A stretch of DNA of 64,000 nt from Celeribacter arenosi (GCF_039539485.1 NZ_BAABDF010000005.1:1-64000), one strand, 5' to 3'. Positions 15,741-26,100 are shown, numbered from the stretch's first letter. Numbers and translations: made by a program. Notes: generated from the letters alone by a model not told the origin.

Positions 15741-16121
15741 TCAGGTCGTGTAGGTGTCTGGCAGCGGATCGGGACCAAACCGGTTTGCGCCATAGGTGCC
15801 CCGCGATGCCGCCCAAAAGACAAGAACCAGAAAGCCGATCAGCGGCAGCAGGATCAGGAGCACCCACCATCCTGACCGGTTGGTGTCATGCAAACGGCGC
15901 ACCCAAACCGACAGGCCGGGCAGAAAACAGACGAGCGAAAAGAGACCTGCTGACGGGCCGGTGACTTCGGGAACGCCAAAGAAAATGGTGTCGATTCCGC
16001 CGAAAACGAGGCCACCGAGGAAAACGAAGAGCGCCCACCACCAAAATTCCGATCTCTGCGCACGGCCTTCAAAGGTCACAAATTTTTTAAAGCAGGTTCT
16101 GATAGCGTCGAGTGGCTTCAT
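15741..16121 (-). CDS. DUF805 membrane protein
   Basis: This 126-residue protein shows the DUF805 signature: an N-terminal FEGRAQRSEFWWWALF, three to four membrane segments, and the conserved WVRRLHDTNRSGWW followed by a C-terminal GPDPLP. The biochemical role of the family is unknown. It is expressed convergently with gshA, and plsY lies about 64 bases upstream on the same strand. Confidence 0.9.
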   Translation of the reverse strand: MKPLDAIRTCFKKFVTFEGRAQRSEFWWWALFVFLGGLVFGGIDTIFFGVPEVTGPSAGLFSLVCFLPGLSVWVRRLHDTNRSGWWVLLILLPLIGFLVLVFWAASRGTYGANRFGPDPLPDTYTT

Positions 16122-16185
16122 GTCTGTAATCCCTTTGGATTTCTAACAAAGCTTCGGACAGTTCTGCCGGTGAAGCAATGGTAGA

Positions 16186-16776
16186 TTACCCTTTTGTTTT
16201 TGACCCGATCTTGGTCTCGGTTCCCGCACGCAGACGCGCCATGTTTTCGCGATGCTTGAAGAAAATGAGCGCCGTAAGCACGACGACGAGAAGCGCCCCG
16301 TGCAAATGATAGAACACAGCGGTGTATATCGGCGCCAGCAGCGCGGCAGTCAGGGCCGCGAGGCTCGAAAAGCGGGTTGCGAGCGCCACGAGGAGCCATG
16401 TTGCACAGGCCAATAGACCCGCAGGGAACGAAAGGGCCAGAAGTGTCCCGAGGAATGTCGCAACGCCTTTGCCGCCTTTGAATCGCAGAAACACAGGGTA
16501 GAGGTGGCCGAGCATCGCGAAGAGCGCGGCAATTCCCGCCCCGCTTTCCCCGACCAGAGCGCGCGCGATCAAAACGGCCGCTGCCCCTTTGCCGCTATCC
16601 CCGAGCAGGGTGAGAAAGGCGGCGAGTTTGTTGCCTGTGCGAAGGACGTTTGTGGCGCCAATATTGCCCGACCCGATCTGGCGCAGGTCGCCGAGACCGA
16701 AAACGCGGGCCATGACGATGCCAAAGGGGATCGATCCGAGGAGATAGGCGAAAGCTGCGGTGAGGATCAGGGTCAT
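16186..16776 (-). CDS. plsY: Glycerol-3-phosphate acyltransferase PlsY
   Basis: This 196-residue polytopic enzyme transfers the acyl group from acyl phosphate to glycerol-3-phosphate, the first step of phospholipid synthesis. The conserved PlsY motifs are all visible: GSIPFGIVMAR, GSGNIGATNVLRT, GDSGKGAAAV and FKGGKGVATFLG. About five membrane helices are expected. It sits 22 bases downstream of pyrC on the same strand, an arrangement I recall from other Rhodobacterales. Confidence 0.95.
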   Translation of the reverse strand: MTLILTAAFAYLLGSIPFGIVMARVFGLGDLRQIGSGNIGATNVLRTGNKLAAFLTLLGDSGKGAAAVLIARALVGESGAGIAALFAMLGHLYPVFLRFKGGKGVATFLGTLLALSFPAGLLACATWLLVALATRFSSLAALTAALLAPIYTAVFYHLHGALLVVVLTALIFFKHRENMARLRAGTETKIGSKTKG

Positions 16777-16798
16777 GTTGTGGCTACTCCTTGATCAT

Positions 16799-18064
16799 TC
16801 ATGCGCCAAAGACGCGGTCGCCCGCGACCCATGTGCCCAGAACTTTCCCCTGCATGCGCGCGCCATCAAAGGGTGTGTTCTTAGACTTGGAACGCAGCTT
16901 TGTGCGGTCGAGGATAAAGGGCGTGTCAGGGTCAAAGAGCACGAGATCAGCGGGCGCACCGGCGGTGATCCGCCCCGTCGACAGTCCCAGTCGCCGCGCC
17001 GGATTGAGCGACATCGCGCGGAACAGTTGTGCCAATGTGAGACCGCCTGCGTGGTAGAGCCGCAGGGCCGCGGGCAGCAGCGTTTCGAGGCCAACCGCGC
17101 CAGACGCCGCTTCTTCGAAGGGGAGGCGTTTGCTTTCTTCGTCCTGAGGGGTGTGCATCGAGGAGATGATATCAATCAGGCCGTTGGCAACAGCGTCCAC
17201 CATGGCAAGCCGGTCATCTTCCGACCGCAGCGGCGGTTTTACTTTGAAAAATGTGCGGTAGTCGCCAACGTCGAATTCATTCAGCGTCAGGTGGTGGATC
17301 GACACGCCCGCCGTCACATCGAGCCCGTTGGCTTTGGCGCGCTCGAGCGCGGGCAGAGCGCGCGCGGTGGTGATCTGGTCAAAGTGATAGGACACGTTGG
17401 TCATTTCGATCAGGGCGATATCGCGATCCAGCCCCATGCGTTCGGCCATGGACGATACCGCAGGCAGGCCTTTTAGGGCTGCGAATTTTCCCGACGTGGC
17501 GCAGGCGCCGCTAGACAATCCGGGGTCCTGCGGGTGACCGATAACGAGCGCACCACAGGATTTGGCATATGTGAGAGCGCGTTGAAGGACCTTTGTATCC
17601 GTCACGACGTGATCGCAGTCGGTGAATGCCACCGCGCCCGCGTCGCGCATGAAACCGATCTCCACCATTTCGCGACCGGCGCGCTCTTTGGTGAGCGCGG
17701 ACATATGGCGCACGTGAACGACCGCGTCTGCAGCCGCGCGCCGCGTTACAAATTCAAGTCCCTCTGGCGTGTCGATCGCAATCGACGTGTCGGGGCGTGT
17801 GACCATGGTTGTCACCCCACCTGCGGCAGCCGCGCGACCGGCGGAGGCAAAGCTCTCTTTGTGCCGCTCACCGGGTTCGGACACTTTTACGCCGAGATCG
17901 ACGATCCCGGGCGCGAGGCATTTCCCCCCACAATCAATGGTCTCGCCCAAGGGCGCTTTGCCGGTGCCGGTTTCGGCAATGGTGCCGCCTTCGATCCTGA
18001 GCCATCCGTCGGTTTCGCTCAGCGTTTCGGGATCGATCAGACGGGCGTTTGTGAGGACTATCAT
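16799..18064 (-). CDS. pyrC: Dihydroorotase (class I, PyrC/PyrX-like)
   Basis: The 421-residue amidohydrolase should cyclise carbamoyl aspartate to dihydroorotate. It starts with the typical LTNARLIDPET and has DLGVKVSEPGERHKE. In this position catalytic dihydroorotases usually have DxHxHxREPG; here the HxH is replaced (DLGVKV), the mark of inactive PyrC-prime partners. Later sections (HLTLNE, SMHTPQDEE, GAPADLVLFDPDT) keep the fold. It therefore may be a non-catalytic or structural dihydroorotase-like partner of ATCase, with the active enzyme elsewhere. The ATGA overlap with the preceding gene indicates coupling within the pyrB unit. Confidence 0.85.
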   Translation of the reverse strand: MIVLTNARLIDPETLSETDGWLRIEGGTIAETGTGKAPLGETIDCGGKCLAPGIVDLGVKVSEPGERHKESFASAGRAAAAGGVTTMVTRPDTSIAIDTPEGLEFVTRRAAADAVVHVRHMSALTKERAGREMVEIGFMRDAGAVAFTDCDHVVTDTKVLQRALTYAKSCGALVIGHPQDPGLSSGACATSGKFAALKGLPAVSSMAERMGLDRDIALIEMTNVSYHFDQITTARALPALERAKANGLDVTAGVSIHHLTLNEFDVGDYRTFFKVKPPLRSEDDRLAMVDAVANGLIDIISSMHTPQDEESKRLPFEEAASGAVGLETLLPAALRLYHAGGLTLAQLFRAMSLNPARRLGLSTGRITAGAPADLVLFDPDTPFILDRTKLRSKSKNTPFDGARMQGKVLGTWVAGDRVFGA

Positions 18065-18573
18065 GCCACACCTCTTTGAATGTCGCGGATCATTCTGAAA
18101 ACATCGGCTGCATCCACAATGCGATCAAATGCGGGCCGGCCGAGGGCGCGTGCACCCGTAATTGCCATTGCCGAACCGCGAAACCGAATGGTGCCGGGGC
18201 TGTCGCCATCGAAGTCGACACCGGTTTGCGGCGTTATCGCCACCGCGTTTAGCGTCCGCCCGCGCAGTGGATGGTTCTGGGCAAAAAAGGCGCGTCGGTT
18301 GGTCAGGGAATACCACGTGTTGCGGCGCATGAACGGCGTCACGATTTGCGGCCCGAAGCCGACCAGTATGCCCGCTGTGAAATGGATCAGACCGAACTGC
18401 CACAGGGCACCGTCGCGCGCTGCCATGACCATCCAGAAGAGCGCGAAACCGGAGAAGATGATGCCGAAAATCATGGAGGGAATACGGGACGGGTTCAGCG
18501 GTACCGACCGGACCGGTTGTCCCTGCCACAGGACGACTTCATCGCCCTCGAGGTATTCATCCCACCCGCTCAT
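18061..18573 (-). CDS. Hypothetical PH-domain-like membrane protein in the pyr operon
   Basis: The 170-residue protein starts with GDEVVLWQGQP, a run resembling bacterial PH/DUF304-like proteins. Two hydrophobic helices follow (about residues 33-50 and 58-78). The remainder is beta-rich and begins with YSLTNRRAFF, typical of bacterial PH domains where the protein reads its own lipid environment. It is coupled by 4-base overlaps to the genes on both sides. Its function is unknown and a direct role in pyrimidine synthesis is not obvious. Confidence 0.78.
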   Translation of the reverse strand: MSGWDEYLEGDEVVLWQGQPVRSVPLNPSRIPSMIFGIIFSGFALFWMVMAARDGALWQFGLIHFTAGILVGFGPQIVTPFMRRNTWYSLTNRRAFFAQNHPLRGRTLNAVAITPQTGVDFDGDSPGTIRFRGSAMAITGARALGRPAFDRIVDAADVFRMIRDIQRGVA

Positions 18574-19091
18574 CCTGCGATCCAGACGAATACGGCTACA
18601 AAGACCGCGAGAAACAGGAGCACGAACGTCGCTACCATGCCGGAGATGCGCGCGGGCGAGGCGGGCGGTTTTCCCTGTGGCAGCAGGCCTTGTGCGCTTT
18701 CGCTTCTAAGAGTGTCCATCGAGGGAATCGTCACCGGTGCGCCGTATCGTCCGACGAGGCGGAAAGGCGGCTCTGGCGCAAAGCGTGCCGCGTCCTGTCC
18801 GAGTGCCTTTGAAAACACCAAACAGATGGTGCCGGACAATGCGTCTAGCATCGGGGCATCGTCGCCCACATCCATACCGTTCGCCTCGGCCACGTAGCGC
18901 GCTACGCCATAGTTGTTTAACGTGCTGGCATCGACGCATTCGACATGCGCGGGGTCTGGTTCACGCCAGAGGCCGAGAACCTCGCCCAGACCTGCACCGA
19001 CCAGCGGTTCAATCTCTGCCACGGGTGCGTCGACGGCGAAAACCCAAACCAGCCGTTCATGACCTTCGGGGATATCGTAGGCGTCGCTCAC
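18570..19091 (-). CDS. Hypothetical tail-anchored protein in the pyr operon
   Basis: The 173-residue product has a soluble N-terminal domain (about residues 1-135). A single C-terminal hydrophobic helix (MVATFVLLFLAVFVAVFVWI) follows, so it looks tail-anchored with the bulk in the cytoplasm. The GTG start overlaps the pyrB stop as GTGA, and its own stop overlaps the next start as ATGA. I recognise no family or catalytic motif. Co-translation with pyrB is the only functional hint. Confidence 0.75.
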   Translation of the reverse strand: MSDAYDIPEGHERLVWVFAVDAPVAEIEPLVGAGLGEVLGLWREPDPAHVECVDASTLNNYGVARYVAEANGMDVGDDAPMLDALSGTICLVFSKALGQDAARFAPEPPFRLVGRYGAPVTIPSMDTLRSESAQGLLPQGKPPASPARISGMVATFVLLFLAVFVAVFVWIAG

Positions 19092-20050
19092 ACCATGACC
19101 CCTTTGTCATTGTCTTCGCGTGTCGCGCGCAGATTGCGGGCCAGAAGATCCATGACCGCCATTCGCACTGCGACGCCCATCTCCACCTGTTCCTGAATGA
19201 CCGAGCGGTGAATGTCGTCCGCAATGGTGCCATCGATTTCGACGCCCCGGTTCATCGGTCCGGGGTGCATCACGATGGCATCGGGTTTGGCATAGCTGAG
19301 TTTATCCGCGTCGAGGCCGTATCGGTGATAGTATTCGCGCTCGGACGGGATAAAGCCGCCGTCCATGCGTTCCTTTTGCAGGCGGAGCATCATGACGACG
19401 TCGACGTCCTTGAGGCCTTCCGCCATGTCGTCATAGATTTCGCATCCGAACTCTGAAAACTGCGACGGGACCAAAGTCGGCGGTCCGACGAGGCGGACGC
19501 GGTTTTCCATTTTGCCCAACAGCACAATGTTGGAGCGCGCGACGCGGCTGTGCGCGACGTCACCGCAGATCGCGATCGACAGGCGGTGTAGCCGTCCCTT
19601 CGCCCGCCGGATCGTGAGCGCATCGAGAAGCGCCTGCGTGGGATGTTCGTGGCGACCGTCGCCCGCGTTGATGACGGCGCAATTGACCTTTTGCGCGAGG
19701 AGATCGACCGCGCCGGAATGCGGGTGTCGCACGACCAGCAAATCGGGGTGCATCGCGTTTAGCGTCAGCGCCGTATCGATCAGGGTCTCACCCTTTTTGA
19801 CCGATGAGGCCTGCATATTCATGTTCATTACATCCGCGCCGAGCCGTTTGCCCGCCAATTCAAACGACGCCTGTGTGCGTGTTGAATTCTCGAAGAACAT
19901 GTTAATCTGGGTGAGGCCCGCCAAAGCATCAGAATGCTTATGCGCCTGCCGGTTGAGATTGACGTAACTCTCGGCGAGGTCGAGAACGGTTGTAATGTCC
20001 TCAGGATGCAGCGGCTCAATTCCGAGTAGGTGTTTGTGTCGGTATGCCAT
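19088..20050 (-). CDS. pyrB: Aspartate carbamoyltransferase catalytic subunit
   Basis: This 320-residue enzyme condenses carbamoyl phosphate and aspartate. Carbamoyl-phosphate-binding FFENSTRTQASFE, the GDGRHEHPTQALLD block, the GDVAHSRVARSN motif and MHPGPMNRGVEID are all present. ATG 20050 is preceded by GGGAGG; the longer open frame adds over 90 residues with no family similarity. It heads the pyrB-orf-orf-pyrC unit. A 105-base interval to divergent uracil-DNA glycosylase holds the promoters. Confidence 0.96.
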   Translation of the reverse strand: MAYRHKHLLGIEPLHPEDITTVLDLAESYVNLNRQAHKHSDALAGLTQINMFFENSTRTQASFELAGKRLGADVMNMNMQASSVKKGETLIDTALTLNAMHPDLLVVRHPHSGAVDLLAQKVNCAVINAGDGRHEHPTQALLDALTIRRAKGRLHRLSIAICGDVAHSRVARSNIVLLGKMENRVRLVGPPTLVPSQFSEFGCEIYDDMAEGLKDVDVVMMLRLQKERMDGGFIPSEREYYHRYGLDADKLSYAKPDAIVMHPGPMNRGVEIDGTIADDIHRSVIQEQVEMGVAVRMAVMDLLARNLRATREDNDKGVMV

Positions 20051-20155
20051 GGTGCCTCCCGCCCGCTTGCGCCGTTTCCATCCGCTTATAGAAACCACAC
20101 CGCGTCGCGGCAATGTGCGATTTACCTTGGCTCGGCGGGAAGGTAGCGTCGGGGC

Positions 20156-20974
20156 ATGGAGACTCACATCGAATTTTGGGACGCACATGCGCTTTTGGCG
20201 TGGCAGGTTGAACTCGGCGCGACAGATGCGATTTGTGATGTGCCTATCGATCGCTACGCAATCGAGGAGGTGGCGACGGCACAGGCCTCGGCCCGTTCGG
20301 CTCAGTCGTCCGATGCGGCGGCCCAACTGCCAGAACCCGAGCCAACCATTGATCCGGCATCAGAAGCCATGGTCGCCGCGCAGGCTGCGGGAGATCTGGA
20401 TGCGCTGCGTGACGCATTGGAAGCGTTCGAACATTGTGCGCTCAAACGAGGCGCCCGCAATTTGGTCTTCGCCGACGGTATTCCCGAAGCACGCGTGATG
20501 GTTATCGGCGAAGCGCCAGGCCGCGAAGAGGATCGGCAAGGCAAGCCGTTTGTTGCAGACGCGGGGCAGTTGTTGGACGCGATGTTCGCCGCGATCGGGC
20601 TTTCGCGCGCGCCACAGACGCCGGATGCGGGGCTCTATATCACCAACGCATTGCCGTGGCGCCCGCCGGAAAACCGTGATCCGACGGCCGATGAAATTGC
20701 CATGCTGAAACCGTTTTTGATCCGGCACATTGAACTGGCTGACCCGCAGGTGATCGTCCTGATGGGCAATTGGGCCTGCATGGCGCTGCTTGGGCGGGCA
20801 GGGATATCACGGATGCGCGGCACGTGGCAGGAGGTCCTAGGGCGACCTGCAATGCCGATGACGCATCCGGCCTATCTCCTGCGCAATCCAATGGCGAAAC
20901 GCGACGCTTGGGCGGACCTTCTGGATATTCAGGAGCGGTTGCGTGCGAAAGGAACTTCCGATGGCTCGAATTGA
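20156..20974 (+). CDS. Uracil-DNA glycosylase, family 4
   Basis: This 272-residue DNA repair enzyme has family 4 motifs GEAPGREEDRQGKPF (about residues 118-132), ITNALPWRPPENRDP and the C-terminal MTHPAYLLRNP. A CALKRGARNLVFADG segment supplies one of the cysteines expected near the [4Fe-4S] cluster. Only some of the usual cluster cysteines are obvious, so cluster binding should be checked. Its N-terminal ~75 residues are Ala/Pro/Glu-rich and variable. moaB starts within its last codons. Confidence 0.92.
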   Translation: METHIEFWDAHALLAWQVELGATDAICDVPIDRYAIEEVATAQASARSAQSSDAAAQLPEPEPTIDPASEAMVAAQAAGDLDALRDALEAFEHCALKRGARNLVFADGIPEARVMVIGEAPGREEDRQGKPFVADAGQLLDAMFAAIGLSRAPQTPDAGLYITNALPWRPPENRDPTADEIAMLKPFLIRHIELADPQVIVLMGNWACMALLGRAGISRMRGTWQEVLGRPAMPMTHPAYLLRNPMAKRDAWADLLDIQERLRAKGTSDGSN

Positions 20975-21503
20975 TGAAGCCCTAGATTTCATTGCCGTGC
21001 GCATCGCGGTTCTCACGGTGTCGGATACCCGCAGCCTCGCAGAGGACCGGTCAGGCGATGCATTGGTCGAGATGATCAATGACGCGGGCCACATCGTCGC
21101 GGATCGCAAAATTATCACCGATGACAGGGGCCTCATCCGCGACATCCTGAGCGCGTGGATCGCCGATGACGGGGTGGATGTGATCATCTCGACGGGTGGC
21201 ACGGGCCTCACGGGGCGGGATGTCACGGTCGAGGCGCATCGCGACGTTTATGAGAAAGAGATCGAAGCCTTCGCGACCGTTTTCACCATGGTCTCGATGA
21301 ACAAAATCGGCACTTCGGCGGTGCAATCGCGCGCCACGGGTGGCGTTGCGGGCGGAACATATCTCTTTGCCTTGCCCGGATCGACCGGCGCCTGTCGTGA
21401 CGCATGGGATGAAATCCTGAAGTGGCAACTCGACTATCGCCACAAACCCTGCAACTTCGTGCAAATCCTTCCTCGTCTCGACGAACATTTGCGCAGAAAA
21501 TAA
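20961..21503 (+). CDS. moaB: Molybdenum cofactor biosynthesis protein MoaB
   Basis: This 180-residue protein of the MogA/MoaB family adenylylates molybdopterin before metal insertion. Motifs are AVLTVSDTRSLAEDRSGD, the nucleotide/MPT loop ISTGGTGLTGRDVT, and FALPGSTGACRDAWDEIL near the C-terminus. ATG 20961 has AAAGGAA upstream and overlaps the glycosylase gene by 14 bases. The other Mo-cofactor genes in the window, moaD and moaE, are about 11 kb away. Confidence 0.94.
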   Translation: MARIDEALDFIAVRIAVLTVSDTRSLAEDRSGDALVEMINDAGHIVADRKIITDDRGLIRDILSAWIADDGVDVIISTGGTGLTGRDVTVEAHRDVYEKEIEAFATVFTMVSMNKIGTSAVQSRATGGVAGGTYLFALPGSTGACRDAWDEILKWQLDYRHKPCNFVQILPRLDEHLRRK

Positions 21504-21635
21504 AAAACTTCACGGTGATGTCGAAATTTTCGACGGAAACTGGCGAACCGCACGTATTGTCCCATATTGTTCACTTGGCTGGTGCGCGGTCACCGAAGTG
21601 AACGTGCGACCGGATGGAATATCGAAAGGATAGGC

Positions 21636-23120
21636 ATGCGCTTCTTGCGTCGTTCCCTCATCGGGCTGTTCCTCGTCTCTTTAACGCTCGCACTATTTGT
21701 GGCGGCCGGTGTTCGGCTGAGCACGACGATTGCTGCCAAACGGGCAGAAGAATCCGTGGTGCGACCTGCCCGCGAGCGCCAGTTCGCAGTCAATGTGGTA
21801 ACGGCGGAGGCGATTGAAACAACGCCGATCCTGTCGACATTCGGTGAAATCCGCGCCCGCCGCACGCTGGAGCTTCGCGTGCCTTCGGGAGGGCGCATCG
21901 TCGAGATGTCGGAAAACTTCGAAGAAGGCGGCATTGTCACGGCAGGCGAAGTGATTTTGCGATTGGACCCGACCGAGGCCGAGTCCGCATTGCGCGTCGC
22001 CGAGGCGGATTTGCGCGAATCCCAAGCTGAGTTGGAAGACGCGGGTCGTGCGCTCGAATTGGCCAAGGATGATCTGGCTGCGGGGCAGGCGCAATTAGAG
22101 TTGAGAATTGCCGCGAGAGAGCGTCAGGAAAGCCTGTCCTCGCGAGGTGTAGGATCGGCAAGCGCGGTGGAAACGGCCGCCTTGTCGGAAGCCGCTGCGC
22201 GCCAAGCGGTGCTGTCGCGCCGACAGGCGCTCGCCAATTCCGAAGCCGCCTTGGCCGCCGCCCAGACTGCTGTCTTGAGGTCCGAAATCGCCAAGGCAGA
22301 CGCGGAACGCGCGCTTGACGATATGGTGGTTGTTGCAGATTTCGGTGGCATTCTGACCGAGGTTTCGGGTGCGCTGGGCGCCTTGGTCGGCGGAAATGAA
22401 CAGATCGGAACCCTGATTGCGCCCGGTGATCTAGAGGTCGCGTTTCGAATTTCGACAGAACAATACAGTCGCCTGATCGACGCCACGGGCCGGGTCCCGC
22501 CGCGTNNNNNNNNNNNNNNNNNNNNNNNNNNNNNNNNNNNNNNNNNNNNNNNNNNNNNNNNNNNNNNNNNNGCTGCGGTAAGCGAGGGCCAGACGGGGCG
22601 GCTTTTGTTCGCGCGATTGGGCGATGCGCCCGGGTTTCGCCCGGGTGATTTTGTGACGGTCCATGTCAGCGAACCTGCGTTGTCCGATGTTGCCATTTTG
22701 CCTGCCAGTGCCGTGGACGCGGCGGGAACCGTGCTCGGGCTGAGCGCGGATTCGCGGCTTGAAGTTCTCTCGGCGCCCGTGCTGCGCCGTCAGGGTGACG
22801 ATGTGATTGTCCAAGCCCGCGAAATTGCCGGTCGCCAAATCGTGGCAGAGCGCTCGCCTTTGCTCGGTGCGGGAATTCGTGTGCGGGTGAATGGCGCCGA
22901 GGATCAGGAAGTCGCCGAGCGCCCGACAGAGCCCGCCGCGCAAAGTGGTGATGGTGAGACCGTTGAGCTGAGCGACGATCGACGCGCAAAACTGATCGCC
23001 TTCGTTGATGGTAACGAACGCATGCCCGAAGAGATGCGTACCCGTATCAAAGAGCAACTAGCATCCGATGAAGTGCCCGCCGAACTTGTGACGCGTCTCG
23101 AAAGCAGGATGGGGAGCTGA
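21636..23120 (+). CDS. RND efflux periplasmic adaptor (MFP) subunit, contains assembly gap
   Basis: The 494-residue adaptor (including 22 unknown residues) links an inner-membrane RND pump to an outer-membrane channel. An N-terminal membrane anchor (about residues 6-25) is followed by a biotinyl-lipoyl-like half (VPSGGRIVEM, GGIVTAGEVILRLD). A long alpha-helical hairpin (about 115-215), the second lipoyl half and a beta-barrel region come next. A run of 66 N (22506-22571) interrupts the barrel region; its length is a multiple of three and the frame continues, so the gene is probably intact. ATG 21636 has AAAGGA upstream. The pump gene starts 2 bases after its stop. Confidence 0.9.
   Translation: MRFLRRSLIGLFLVSLTLALFVAAGVRLSTTIAAKRAEESVVRPARERQFAVNVVTAEAIETTPILSTFGEIRARRTLELRVPSGGRIVEMSENFEEGGIVTAGEVILRLDPTEAESALRVAEADLRESQAELEDAGRALELAKDDLAAGQAQLELRIAARERQESLSSRGVGSASAVETAALSEAAARQAVLSRRQALANSEAALAAAQTAVLRSEIAKADAERALDDMVVVADFGGILTEVSGALGALVGGNEQIGTLIAPGDLEVAFRISTEQYSRLIDATGRVPPRXXXXXXXXXXXXXXXXXXXXXXAAVSEGQTGRLLFARLGDAPGFRPGDFVTVHVSEPALSDVAILPASAVDAAGTVLGLSADSRLEVLSAPVLRRQGDDVIVQAREIAGRQIVAERSPLLGAGIRVRVNGAEDQEVAERPTEPAAQSGDGETVELSDDRRAKLIAFVDGNERMPEEMRTRIKEQLASDEVPAELVTRLESRMGS
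22506..22571. other. Assembly gap: 66 unknown bases
   Basis: All bases from 22506 to 22571 are N. The gap lies in the RND adaptor gene and its size preserves the reading frame. The true length of the missing DNA is unknown; 66 may be an estimate from read pairs. Confidence 0.99.
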
Positions 23121-23122
23121 TT

Positions 23123-26100
23123 ATGGCGGCAGGGATCGAAGGCGCGAGCGGAATTCTATCCTACTTTACGCGGCATAAGACCGTCGCGAACCTGCTGTTG
23201 TTTCTCCTGCTCGCCGCAGGTTTCGCAGCCCTGCCCAACATGCGGTCGCAGTTCTTTCCCGATGTGGTCGTCGACAGTGTTCGCGTGAGCGTCGACTGGG
23301 ACGGCGCGGGCGCCGAAGACGTCGATCGCGCCGTGGTTCAGATTTTGGAGCCAACTTTGCTGGCCGTCGAAGGGGTGGCGGAAAGTAGCGCCAGTTCGTC
23401 CGAGGGTCGTGCGTCGATCCGACTGGAATTCGAACCCGGTTGGGACATGCAACGCGCCGCAGATGACGTTAAGGCGGCCATTGATACGGTCAGCAACCTT
23501 CCCGAAGGGGCCGAGGATCCGACCGTTCGTTGGGGCGGATGGACGGATTCTGTAACCGATGTGGTCATCACCGGACCTGTGGGCCTGTCACAGCTGGCTC
23601 TATTGGGTGACGAATTGACGTCCCGCCTTTTTGCGGCAGGGATCACCCGCACCGACATATCCGGCGTCGCGGCCCCCAGCACCATTGTAGAGGTCCCGAC
23701 GCTAAACCTGATCCAATACGATGTGACCATGGCCGAGATCGCCGATGCGATCAGCGCCGAATCCGATGCGAGCCCTGCAGGCAACGTCGGAGGTGGCGCG
23801 GCGCGGGTGCGGGCGGGCGTTGAAAAGCGATCCGCCCCCGACATCGCCGGAATTGTTCTGCGCTCCAACGACGATGGTTCGAAACTCACCATCGGGGATG
23901 TGGCGACGATCCGTGTCGAGGGTATAGATCGCGACCGGGCTTTTTACGTCGGCACGAACCCTGCGGTTATGGTTGGCGTCGCACGCTCCGATCAGGGGGA
24001 TGCCATCGCGATTCAGGCCGGCGTGGAGTCGGTGCTCGAAGACATGCGTCTGACATTGCCTGCCGGCGTGACGCTGGATCTCTTTCAAACGCGGTCCGAG
24101 GCGATCAAGGCGCGTCTCGATATCCTTATGACAAACGGTTTGATGGGGCTCGGCCTCGTGCTCGGTCTGCTCTTTCTTTTCCTGAATGCGCGCACAGCGA
24201 TATGGGTTGCGGCCGGTATTCCGGTTGCGATGTTTTCGGCCATTGCGTTCATGTATCTGGCTGGGCTGACCTTCAATATGATCTCGCTTTTCGCGTTGAT
24301 CATCACTTTGGGCATCGTTGTGGATGATGCCATCGTGGTCGGAGAGCATGCCGATTTCCGCGCGCGCCGTTTGGGCGAAGGGCCGGTTCAGGCCGCTGAA
24401 AACGCGGCGCGGCGCATGTTTCCTCCGGTGTTTTCCTCCACCATTACGACGGTCATCGCGTTCTTTGGTCTGACCGCGATTTCGGGTCGGTTCGGTGACC
24501 TGATTTCCGACATTCCTTTTACGGTTATCGTCGTGCTGATGGCTTCATTGCTGGAATGTTTTCTTATCCTTCCAAACCACCTGAGCCATTCGATTGCGGC
24601 GCAGGATAAGGCGCATTGGTATGACTGGCCGTCGCGTCAGGTGAACAAAGGCTTCCGTGTCTTTCGTGAAAAGGTATTCCGCCCCTTTGCGACGCTGGTC
24701 ATAAAGATGCGTTACCCGATGATGGCTGGAGCGGTTTTCCTTCTGGTGAGCCAAGTCACGCTCCTGATTTCAGGGCAGGTCCAGTGGCGGTTTTTCAGCT
24801 CCCCCGAACAGCCTGTCATCTCGGGCAACTTCGCTATGGCGCCGGGGGCGACACGCGAAGACAGTCTGGCCATGCTGCGATCCTTTCAAGATGCGGTAGA
24901 GCGCACCGGCGCCCAGTTCGAGGCCGAACACGGCACGAATCCCGTGGCCTATGTCGTGGCCCAATTGGGCGGGAGCGCCGGACGCGGGTTGGCGGGAACG
25001 GATACCAAGGAAAGCTATCAGCTCGGCGGGATTTCCATCGAACTGATTGATGCGGATTCACGGCCCTACTCATCCTTTGTCTTTGTCGGGGCGCTTCAGG
25101 AGAATGTGGTCAATCACCCTCTGGCGGAAACCGTGTCCTTCCGTGGTGGTCGATTTGGTCCCGGTGGCGATGCCATCGACATCCAGCTTTACGGCTCTTC
25201 GAGTGAGACCCTGAAAGCGGCGGCAGAAGCGCTCAAATCGCAACTGGCACAATTTGGGGAGGTGTCCGCGCTTGAGGACAGTCTGGCTTATGACAAGGAA
25301 GAGTTGATCCTCGAACTGACGCCACAGGGTGAAAATCTGGGTTTCTCGATCGACACGCTCGGGCGCACGCTTTCCAACCGCTTGGGCGGGATCGAGGCGG
25401 CGAGTTTTCCCGACGGTGCGCGTACCTCAACGATCCGTGTCGAGTTGCCAGAGGATGAACTGACGGCTGATTTCCTCGATCGCACGCTCCTGCGCGCGCC
25501 GTCAGGTTCTTATCTGGCCTTGGGTGATATCGTGTCGGTAACCCGCCAAACCGGCTTTTCGACGGTCGTGCGTGAAAACGGATTGCGGCTTTTGTCCGTC
25601 ACGGGTGACCTCAGCGAAGATGATCCCGCCCGCGCGACGGAAATTCAGGAACAAATCACCGATATCATCCTGCCGCGCCTCGAAGAAGACTTTGGCGTCA
25701 CGTCGCGCGTTGCAGGTCTTTCGGAACAGGAAAACCGGTTCTTGTCCGATGCGCTCATGGGCCTCGCGGCGGCTCTTGCAGGCATTTACCTCACGCTATC
25801 ATGGATTTTTTCGAGCTGGACGCGACCCATCGTCGTGATGTCCGTCATTCCCTTCGGCCTCATCGGTGCGGTTTGGGGGCACTATATTTGGGGCGTGCCG
25901 CTATCGATGTTCTCGGTTGTCGGGCTGATCGGGATGACGGGTATCATCATCAATGACTCAATCGTCCTGGTGACCACTGTCGACGAATATGCGCGCGATA
26001 GGGGGCTGATGCCTGCGATCATCGACGCCGCTACTGACCGTTTGCGCCCCGTTATGTTGACCACAATGACCACCGTCCTTGGCCTCGCGCCTCTCCTGTA

